From contig JAOXYB010079942.1 of the NCBI GenBank assembly GCA_028565635.1, forward strand, positions 1-23,187: DNA of 23,187 bases, given 5' to 3'. This document shows positions 12,401-18,157 of the stretch, one piece after another. A program made the position numbers and the translations under genes. Origin of the DNA: Phoronis ovalis. Its lineage: Eukaryota; Phoronida; Phoronidae. The notes beneath the pieces are model-generated. The model was given only the letters and a program-made list of their open reading frames with translations, had not been told where the DNA came from and did not search any database. Within the stretch, counting starts at the first letter, position 1. Each line of letters starts with the position of its first letter.

Positions 12401-14071
12401 ACGTTGGAAAACTAAGGCATATTTCAGGGTATGCTTTGGAATTTTTCATATATTTTGGGGTCCGTTTTGGAAATTTGGTATTATTAGGGGTTGAAATTTT
12501 CACATTTTTGGTATAGAGTTAGTTGCCAATGACACGAAAGTATAGATTCACAAGAATCCTTGTATGTATCTGATATGGGATGTCGTAATGTCACAATGCA
12601 CAAAACATTGTTTTCGCATATACCATAGAATCACATTAATTTTCAGTTGTTAACAAGGAGTGAAGAATAGAGGTAGATTTCAATTCCGTTGTATGATACA
12701 TTTTCACACGAAACATTTCATGTTGTTCTGCACGTATATGTACTATGTGTTGTCTGATTATTCACCTTTATCTGGAACTTGTATATGATATAACATATGT
12801 ATTTGCCATTTAGCGTGGGATTAAAAAAAATACTGTCAAGACTATCAAAAGCAACATGTGATATTTAAGGTGCATACAAAAACAATTATTATAATAAATA
12901 AAAACTTAAATATACGATTGATCCATGGATTATCTGACAGGATATGCTGTACTTACCCAGGTTTGTTGGTTGGCTTTTGAGCCCTACCTGGCCAGGTTTG
13001 ACTAGGTTTCTTAGGCGAATCATCTGCAAGCAATATACATACCTAAGTAACAATACTAAGCAAGACAACTGATCAAACAAACAATCAATGGGGTCTCTAT
13101 GTCAACTTTAAAATCATACTAATAATGATAATGACACTACAAGATTACAAAACTGTATTGAAATTTAATACACTTAGAAGAGTTATAATAGTTTTTACAT
13201 GCTATTTGTCACAATTGAGATGAAAAATTACCATCACTCCCTAACAGATCACCTAGAACATCATCAAATCCACTAGTTGCACCTTTATTCTTTCTGCTAC
13301 CTGCACCTCCTGGTTTCCAGACCTAATACATTATTATAAACAAAAATAACATAATTTCAGTCTTAAAAATTACATTTTCTATTTTCTTAGATTTAGTTTG
13401 GTTTGGGTTTATTTAGGCACCAAATTAATATAATGGTGTATGTAATAGCCTGCCTACAATGTCTGGGTTTTCATATGGAGCTGAAGGGGCCGTGTAGGTG
13501 GCTCGGGTACATTTTTCGACAAATTTGGGGGCACCTTTACAGTCCTGTGGCATAGGAGTCTGTCTGGTCCTAACAATAGGCCCACTACCTTATGTATTGG
13601 TCCTAACACTTTCCTATTCAAAACTATCGCCTTTTTAAATTAACAATAACTCGCCCATAAAATGACATTTTTCATACAGCAATACTATAATGGTTTTAGT
13701 TTGTTATTATCAAGCGAAAAAAGTACAAATCTACGTGTGGATAAGTCAGGTGGTTAAAAATTAGTCAAAAACCGTGTTGACGCCCGGGAGACGCTTCATA
13801 TTTATTGAGGTAAAATTCATTAAACGTTAATTATGCCACAAAAAATATTTATATATTTTACTTTACTGTATGACAATTTTTTTCATTTTTTGTGGCACCA
13901 ACTTCTACTGATTTTTACACTGTATGAACTATGACCCTACGGCTTCGCCATAGGCAAGCCATAGTAGGGTCATAAAGCTAGGACTACAGCAACAGCAGAC
14001 AACTTTACAAAATGTTTACAAGTTTGTTGTCTAATAATAGTAATTCCATGCACATAACTTACCGAATCCAT
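469..14071 (-). CDS. FBF1: Fas-binding factor 1 (FBF1) homologue, 3' end cut by the left window edge
   Basis: FBF1 is a coiled-coil protein of centriolar distal appendages / transition fibres, needed for ciliary gating (family knowledge). I joined 24 coding exons, highest coordinate first: 14063-14071, 13232-13322, 12957-13023, 11736-11844, 11113-11263, 10872-10943, 10450-10566, 10084-10149, 9374-9764, 8785-8942, 8430-8529, 7149-8080, 6558-6847, 6097-6183, 5742-5912, 5127-5227, 4692-4739, 4302-4460, 3783-3890, 3254-3393, 2278-2396, 1465-1587, 1178-1321, 469-687. They total 3972 nt, or 1324 codons, with every phase compatible and no internal stop. Identification rests on segments that I recall as conserved in vertebrate FBF1: EFVLDKKYLK, DEDFSFGGY, GFDDSP, DWLGL, SRIQIIEESFQRREARL and ERWRVKQEQSK. 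The start has G at -3 and G at +4, with an in-frame TAA 12 nt upstream at 14084-14086. Human FBF1 (about 1130 aa) continues roughly 120 residues past the last exon seen here, so the C-terminus is missing. Confidence 0.93.
1709..2055. repeat. Long imperfect inverted repeat (foldback or MITE-like element) in an FBF1 intron
   Basis: The left arm (1709-1800) and right arm (1963-2055) are reverse complements at roughly 70 percent identity by eye over about 93 bp, with a 162-bp spacer. Inner ends are best conserved: the left arm ends in TTCACACC and the right begins GGTGTGAA. GTGGGT, ATTTATC and ATGTTTCC are also shared. There is no reading frame in the spacer. The intron is 1588-2277. The structure fits a degenerate non-autonomous foldback or MITE-like insertion. 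I could not define target-site duplications. Confidence 0.55.
2397..3253 (-). other. FBF1 intron 20 (857 bp) and other mid-gene introns without recognised features
   Basis: Very AT-rich intron with frequent stops in all frames and no recognised exon, RNA or repeat. The same holds for the FBF1 introns at 688-1177, 3394-3782, 3891-4301, 5228-5741, 6184-6557, 6848-7148, 8081-8429, 8943-9373, 9765-10083, 10150-10449, 10567-10871 and 11264-11735. Open frames such as the one at 5388-5609 (minus) lie in these introns, lack domain signal and are not supported as genes. Confidence 0.6.
4988..5039. repeat. Short (AC)6 microsatellite with adjacent small hairpin
   Basis: Six AC units at 4988-4999 are followed by an ATGCAT-rich imperfect palindrome at 5016-5039 (ATGCAT, ATTTTG, then CAAAAT, GCAT). 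It lies in the FBF1 intron 4740-5126. The feature is small and probably neutral. Confidence 0.5.
5742..6847 (-). other. FBF1: FBF1 exons 13-15: Pro/Thr-rich linker followed by a Gln/Met-rich coil
   Basis: Three exons (6558-6847, 6097-6183, 5742-5912) encode about residues 755-937. The first opens with a Ser/Thr/Pro-rich stretch, then becomes a Gln/Glu/Met/Lys-rich helix with repeats of EQERL and QEQ type. The second is almost entirely Gln, Met, Glu and Arg. The third returns to a Ser/Met/Thr-rich spacer and ends in MELETK, which leads into the conserved coil (IRKLEIERDHL). Donor 6557-6552 reads GTTATG, weaker than the others but supported by phase on both sides. Confidence 0.85.
7149..8080 (-). 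other. FBF1: FBF1 exon 12: long exon with nine DWLG-type tryptophan repeats
   Basis: This uninterrupted 932-bp exon covers about residues 444-754. Nine copies of a short Trp motif, core [D/S]-W-L-[G/E/S/D], occur at about residues 482, 516, 539, 566, 586, 604, 642, 658 and 692, separated by 16-38 residues of Ser/Lys/Asp/Glu-rich linker. Copies read DDWLELA, GDWLGLG, SDWLGRQ, GDWLGES, ADWLGTS, GSWLSGS, SDWLGLG, GDWLDIG and NDWLGLG. As I recall, human FBF1 has only one or two equivalents (ADWLGLK, DWLSHA). A conserved LDLFNPP motif follows the last repeat, matching LDLFPASP in the human protein. Plus-strand reading frames at 7151-7550 are antisense shadows. Confidence 0.9.
8430..13322 (-). other. 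FBF1: FBF1 exons 2-11: acidic, low-complexity N-terminal region with repeated D-D-x-L motifs
   Basis: Ten exons encode about residues 4-443. The sequence is rich in Asp, Glu, Lys and Ser and probably disordered. A short motif recurs, roughly an acidic pair followed by hydrophobic-L/M-G/A and a further hydrophobic and Gly/Asp: DDVLGDLLGSD (exon 2), DPLAGLLSDDEDD (exon 7), DDALSGMD, DDPLAAMD, DDPLGGIGD and SDVLGTMGFDDSP (all exon 9). Exon 10 carries the conserved block RGILDSLLGKDTLSKHL followed by QKREFVLDKKY. Exon 11 carries DEDFSFGGYMPS. These last two blocks resemble human FBF1 as I recall it and anchor the identification. The acceptor of exon 6 is ambiguous by six bases (TTAAAG), which would add or remove Val-Lys without changing frame. 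Confidence 0.85.
11845..12956 (-). other. FBF1 intron 3 (1112 bp), possibly containing decayed repeat sequence
   Basis: This is the longest intron of the gene and has no exon. Two structures are visible. A 6-bp-stem hairpin (GGTGCT ... AGCACC, 12163-12183) is followed by six T. A T/G-rich stretch at 12434-12511 has three loosely similar units built on TTTGGAA or TTGAAA and ending in GGGG or TTTGG. Either could be a remnant of a mobile element, but I recognise no family. Confidence 0.4.
13834..13897. repeat. 13-bp perfect inverted repeat in FBF1 intron 1
   Basis: TGCCACAAAAAAT at 13834-13846 is matched by its exact reverse complement at 13885-13897, with a 38-bp AT-rich spacer. It lies just before the hairpin at 13930-13974, inside the intron 13323-14062. 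The two may belong to one decayed element; I recognise no family and no coding content. Confidence 0.5.
13930..13974. repeat. Strong three-part hairpin in FBF1 intron 1
   Basis: A 45-nt palindromic structure has three stem blocks. An 11-bp perfect outer stem pairs TATGACCCTAC (13930-13940) with 13964-13974. A 5-bp stem pairs GGCTT (13941-13945) with AAGCC (13956-13960). A 3-bp stem pairs GCC with GGC around an ATA loop. One base and an ATA trinucleotide bulge out. The GC content is well above the surrounding intron. It could be a transposon end or a small structured RNA; no family is recognised. Confidence 0.6.
14063..14071 (-). other. FBF1: FBF1 coding exon 1 (three codons, Met-Asp-Ser)
   Basis: The first coding exon has only nine coding bases, ATGGATTCG, followed directly by a consensus GTAAGT donor. 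It joins in phase 0 to the exon at 13232-13322, which begins Val-Trp-Lys-Pro-Gly-Gly. The upstream 5' UTR runs into the divergent promoter. An exon this short is easily missed by gene finders; the next in-frame Met in the joined frame is not until exon 5. Confidence 0.75.
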
Positions 14072-14114
14072 TTCTAAATACAGTTAAAATCTTTACTTGC
14101 ATGCCATTGTTCAC

Positions 14115-14126
14115 TGTGCATGCGAT
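14115..14126. promoter_or_regulatory. NRF1-like site on the FBF1 side
   Basis: TGTGCATGCGAT matches the NRF1 palindrome TGCGCATGCGCA at 10 of 12 positions. It lies 44 bp upstream of the FBF1 start codon. A second TGCATGC core is at 14098-14104. NRF1 sites are common in TATA-less promoters of animals; binding here is only inferred. Confidence 0.3.
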
Positions 14127-14224
14127 AACATAGTGCATAAACTATAGGAATAAGGAAAAATCTTATTTAAGCTGAAAGAACCATAAAAATGGTGAATATA
14201 AACAATCCGCCATACTTTAAATTA

Positions 14225-14246
14225 TATCGCGAGATATTGCGCGATT
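14225..14246. promoter_or_regulatory. CpG-dense CGCG element (TATCGCGAGA plus TTGCGCGATT)
   Basis: Four CpG dinucleotides fall within 16 bp in a window that is otherwise very poor in CpG. TATCGCGAGA matches 9 of 10 bases of the TCTCGCGAGA element bound by BANP in vertebrate CpG-island promoters. The adjacent TGCGCGA is a second CGCG core. It sits near the middle of the divergent promoter. Function is inferred by similarity only. Confidence 0.4.
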
Positions 14247-14456
14247 TGTTAAAAGTTAGGTTTTATGAAAATTCTAAAAAAACATTCGCAATTAAGCTTT
14301 TCTTTAATATATAATATCAAGCTAAAATAGCAAAATGTTTTGTAAAGCATATATTTAAATATATAACATGCTGCACTTTTAGTCTAAAAGCACTGATTAT
14401 AAAACTTACATTTTATTTCCTTGTAAAATGTTTCTCGTTATGATTCCTTATTTAGT

Positions 14457-14489
14457 GTTACGCAATAGCAACATCGGGAACTTAGCAAC
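14457..14489. promoter_or_regulatory. Degenerate RFX X-box-like site with a second half-site
   Basis: GTTACGCAATAGCAAC at 14457-14472 contains a perfect RGYAAC right half (AGCAAC) and a near-match left half (GTTAC). Read with the canonical 2-bp spacer, its last 11 bases match the X-box at 9 of 11. A second AGCAAC follows at 14484-14489. The sites lie about 90-120 bp upstream of the NME5 start. X-boxes drive ciliary genes through RFX factors (established), and both flanking genes are ciliary. Half-site spacing is not ideal, so confidence is modest. Confidence 0.35.
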
Positions 14490-14575
14490 AACAAAGAGAC
14501 AGGGACAAGTAAGATTTACAGACCGGTACAGAGAGGTCTAGAGTATTTAAGAATATTTTGTAATATTTGTCACAA

Positions 14576-16816
14576 ATGACTGGGAAAAACGCCCAGACTG
14601 TTGAATCAGTTAACATGGAATCTCCACAAATATATGTGGAGAGAACATTATCAATTTTAAAACCAGACGCTGTCCATAAATGCGAAGAAATTGAGGATAT
14701 CATTTTGAGATCTGGATTTACTATTTTACAGGTAGGTTTCAGCGGGGGATTCAGGAGTGTATCAGCCCAGGGTATTAGTACAGTCAAAAACTTTATAACT
14801 ATCTCATCCGGTTGCAAACTGATAACACAAGTATCACGTTTGAAATCTTTCGGGTTGTAAAAGCTTCAGTAATTGACACAAGAATAAACAACCAGATATA
14901 ATTGTTGAAAATATTTATACAGACAACACTGTTAAAATGTAGGATACTGTATTCGTATTTTAAAGGAAATCGACATTATTAATGAATAAACATTGCTATA
15001 TAAATCACACTATCTCTCATGTCACTGAGTGCTTAATTTTCCTATGTTTTATTATTGTTACAGAAACGAAGAGTGCACCTAACACCAGAACAAGCTAGTG
15101 ACTTTTATGTAGAACATTATGGAAAGCTTTTCTTCCCTAGCTTAGTTGCTTACATGAGCAGCGGACCTATCGTAGCACTGGTCTTAGCAAGGGAAAAAGC
15201 AATATCATACTGGAGGGAACTTATTGGACCAACCAACACATTGAAAGCTAGACAAACACACCCAGATTGGTAATTTCATATTATAATACCTCAGGGCTTG
15301 ATTGATGAATGATTATTATATTGTAATTTACAGTCACATTGTCAAAAAAGAAAGACTTTATAGTTGGGGACATATATGCATCCCACAAACGTTTCCTTAT
15401 TTAATGCTTGCCATTTCATGGTTGATGATTCATGAACTTAGGAAACATTTGCGAGTCACATTTGTCCCTAACAATAATATTCTGCTCCATCAGAAGTCTC
15501 TAGCATTGATGAAGGTGTCGATTGTTATTTTTTATGCAAATAACTGAAATGACATTCAAATGAAAATATTTTATCATTCTATTAGTAAAAGAATCTTTTT
15601 CCATTAATATTATTTCTATTAGATTCGTATTAGGGGGTATATAACAGTTTAAATCATTTTGTAGCTTGCGAGCAGTTTATGGTACAGATGATCAAAGAAA
15701 TGCTCTTCATGGCAGCGATAGTTTCCCATCTGCAGAAAGAGAAATAAGATTCTTTTTCCCTGACAGTAAGTTCAGTTTAGCTGTACATTTCTCACTGCAC
15801 AAGGCGACATTGCTACTGTAGTAGTTACTGCTCCACATGTCTCCCTCAATGCTTTTTAATCGTCAAAGAAATACAGGATAAATGAATCAAGTATGCTGAA
15901 AACTTGCCTTTTACCACATACCTGTAATGTCAAATTAGGTATTTACTTTATAGAATATCACACTTCTAATCAAAATTTTTATACAGATTTTGTCTGGTAA
16001 GAAAACTAGCAACACTGAAAATTCATGTTTAGTCCTTCTGAACTTTTTTTTTATTAACATCAGTTTCAAAGATTTGGATTCCAACCAAAAATCTATTCAT
16101 TTTGGAGTTACAATGTTCTTTACCAGCCTCCTCAACTGATGTGAGCTTGGATTCATAGCTCAACATAAAACATTGTTTATTACATCGATTATTTGTGATT
16201 ATTAGTTTGTCTAAGTGACATGTGTGGTCCTCACCCCACAAATGACAATTCTGTGTTTTTGAATGAATCACATGTGCACTCAGATAATGGCGTTATTTAC
16301 AAATCACTACTGAAATTGCATCAACCCTTAATGAGCAAAAGTATAGAAACTGAGCGATGGAAACTGTACAGTTGTTTTGTTTTTCTTTACAGGCATAGTA
16401 GAACCAGTTCAAGTTGGTCAGGCATCTAGGGATTACTTAGCTAGCCAAGTTAACCCCACACTTCTTAAAGGTCTTACAGAACTTTGCAAACAAAAACCAG
16501 AAGATCCAGTGGTAAGTTTGTTAGTATCATGATGCATTCATACAGTCTCAAAAGTGACAAGGTCTTTGATTTAAATCGTGTTGACAATAACCATAATAGT
16601 GAAAAGGGTCACAAATGTACTAATGTACTTTTTTAGGAATTCAGAACAATCATCTGAAAAATTACCAATTTTCACTTTGCTGTGGTATGTTTTTCAACAA
16701 ATCAGTTAGTCAACTTTTTTGACATTCATTTGCAGTTATGGTTAGCTGACTGGCTTCTTGTAAATAATCCCAACAAACCAAGGGTCAAGGACACTTATAA
16801 AGTAGAGGAAGCTTAA
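14576..16816 (+). CDS. NME5: NME5 (nucleoside diphosphate kinase homologue 5), complete
   Basis: NME5 is a ciliary and sperm-flagellar protein of the radial-spoke region, made of one NDPK-like domain plus a C-terminal Dpy-30 motif. Exons are 14576-14731, 15064-15269, 15665-15765, 16393-16511 and 16736-16816; all junctions are GT-AG and phase-consistent, with stop TAA at 16814-16816. The protein is 220 aa from the first ATG, or 207 aa from the Met at 14615, close to human NME5 (about 212 aa). The second Met has the better context (AACATGG) and aligns with the human N-terminus, so it may be the true start; an in-frame TAA at 14561-14563 bounds the frame. Key motifs are LKPDAV, ILRSGFTILQ, FYVEHYGKLFFPSL, YMSSGPIVAL, LRAVYGTDDQRNALHGSDS (catalytic His), SAEREIRFFFP and the Dpy-30 region from QASRDYL through WLADWLLVNNPNKP. 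It is divergent from FBF1. Confidence 0.95.
14732..16735 (+). other. NME5 introns 1-4
   Basis: Introns are 14732-15063, 15270-15664, 15766-16392 and 16512-16735. Donors read GTAGGT, GTAATT, GTAAGT and GTAAGT; acceptors read ACAG, GTAG, ACAG and GCAG. Intron 2 splits a codon so that the residue after HPD is Cys (TG plus C). I see no other feature in them; reading frames at 15302-15547 (plus) and 16029-16271 (minus) are intronic and unsupported. Confidence 0.8.
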
Positions 16817-17039
16817 AACAATCCATGCCAGACCAAGACACTGGAATAGTTATGGAAGACACTAACATTATTTGTATAAAAATACCATACAGGAGACAAA
16901 ACTGATACCAACTGGATCTCGCAACAACATGAAACATCGTTTTGGAAAGATTGTAAAACTGAAAAAGATAGTTTGTGTAATTATCATTTCATTTTTTGTA
17001 TCTGGACATTTTGGTTCAATTTTGCATTCAAGACGTGTA

Positions 17040-17045
17040 AATAAA
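17040..17045 (+). terminator. NME5: NME5 poly(A) signal AATAAA
   Basis: A canonical AATAAA lies 224 nt after the NME5 stop codon, with an AT-rich 3' UTR between (16817-17039). Cleavage would be expected 10-30 nt further on, within or just short of the opposite-strand poly(A) signal of PSAP. Confidence 0.65.
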
Positions 17046-17070
17046 CCTTATGATATAGTTAAAATATATT

Positions 17071-17076
17071 TTTATT
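17071..17076 (-). terminator. PSAP: Likely PSAP poly(A) signal (AATAAA on the minus strand)
   Basis: TTTATT on the plus strand reads AATAAA on the minus strand, about 340 nt after the PSAP stop. It is the first canonical hexamer I find downstream of that stop. The 3' UTR (17077-17413) is AT-rich without other features. An earlier non-canonical signal such as ATAAAT near 17150-17157 could be used instead. Confidence 0.5.
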
Positions 17077-17413
17077 ATCAGCACTTAATTACTTAACATT
17101 AGAAAATTCTTGATTAACACATTAAACACAAAAGCAAGACATTGAACAAATATTTATGAAAAAAAATCGCACTTTTTTTACTAGACCTGTAAAATATAGT
17201 CACCAACTTTCAACTTCATGTGCAAAAGGCCACACAAATTTTCTTCAGAAATAAATATCAAAAAATATTTGCAAGACTTAAAGACCCTGTGACCAAAATT
17301 ACAGAAAAATAAAACAAAGCTACAGAAATTAAACAAACAAAGTATAAACATTAATTTTATGCTGAAAAATATTCTAATTTGTCCACCCATATCTTAATAT
17401 CAAATTCTGTTCC

Positions 17414-18157
17414 CTAATGTTTCCACACGTTATCCTGACAATACTTTACCATCTGGAAAAGAAAACAAAGAGAGGTTATTAAAACAAATTTTGCTCGCAC
17501 TGGATGATACAGAAAACGTACCAAATTTGTTGATGAAAAATGTGCATAGCTTAGTTGTACCACACAAAACTTTCAATCTGTTTTCTACTCATTAACTAGT
17601 AGTGTTTGAATTTTTTACTTGCACAAGAAACTGCCAAGACAAATTATGGCATGCAGTTTTATTAGTAAATTTGGCATGTTTCAGGCCAGATTTAAGTTAG
17701 CCTTTTAATCAAATACGCAAGTGATATGCCTAATAAATGATCCAACTTTTACATGTATATAATATGTCTTGTATTCCTTTGCAACATGTTAGGTACAAAC
17801 AATTCAGAAGTCTTCACTATGGATTTGGTACCCCCGTCGTGTTTTCACATTTCTTACTTTTAACAGGTGTCAACGCAAGTACAATTTTGCCCCAAAATAG
17901 TTCTGATTGGTTAAATTGTGGTTGTAAATATAAAAGAGGTACTAACTACACATCATGAATTTTATGGGAATACGCAGAATTTTACAGGCCATCAAACATA
18001 CCAAACATTTCTTGGCATTCTCCATACTAGCACACCAGTAAGTGGGACCCATAGTACATTCAATGTCATTCACCAAGTTGGAGGAGTGTTGGTTAGAAGA
18101 GATTTTCACCCAGCCGTCTTTCTTGACAGCAACAGTACTTTTGCATAGTCCAAGAGC
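17414..18157 (-). other. PSAP: PSAP C-terminal SapA domain (last two exons)
   Basis: Exon 18002-18157 (52 codons, phase 0 at both ends) starts with ALGLC, the end of the preceding saposin, then a linker KSTVAVKKDGWVKISS, and then the SapA core ECTMGPTYWCASMENAKKC. The terminal exon 17414-17452 adds MVKYCQDNVWKH and the stop. Cys spacing and the final HC/YC...VW match the vertebrate C-terminus as I recall it (EHCKRHVWN). The residue after CT is Met, where Trp is usual. The plus-strand frame at 17918-18148 is the antisense shadow of this exon. Confidence 0.88.

Larger units (their letters stand above)
14072..14575. promoter_or_regulatory. Divergent (bidirectional) promoter region between FBF1 and NME5
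   Basis: About 500 bp separates the FBF1 start codon (minus strand) from the first NME5 ATG (plus strand), so both 5' UTRs and both promoters must fit here. No clear TATA box is placed with confidence in either direction. Candidate sites are annotated separately: an NRF1-like palindrome near FBF1, a CpG-rich CGCG element in the middle and X-box-like sites near NME5. Transcription starts cannot be read from the sequence. Confidence 0.7.

Noticed and set aside
14482-14817. 111-codon minus-strand frame over the NME5 start
   Set aside because: It is antisense to NME5 exon 1 and the divergent promoter, with no recognisable protein; the NME5 reading is decisive.
17918-18148. 76-codon plus-strand reading frame
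   Set aside because: It is antisense to the PSAP SapA exon at 18002-18157, which has a domain signature and phase-consistent splice sites; the plus frame has neither.
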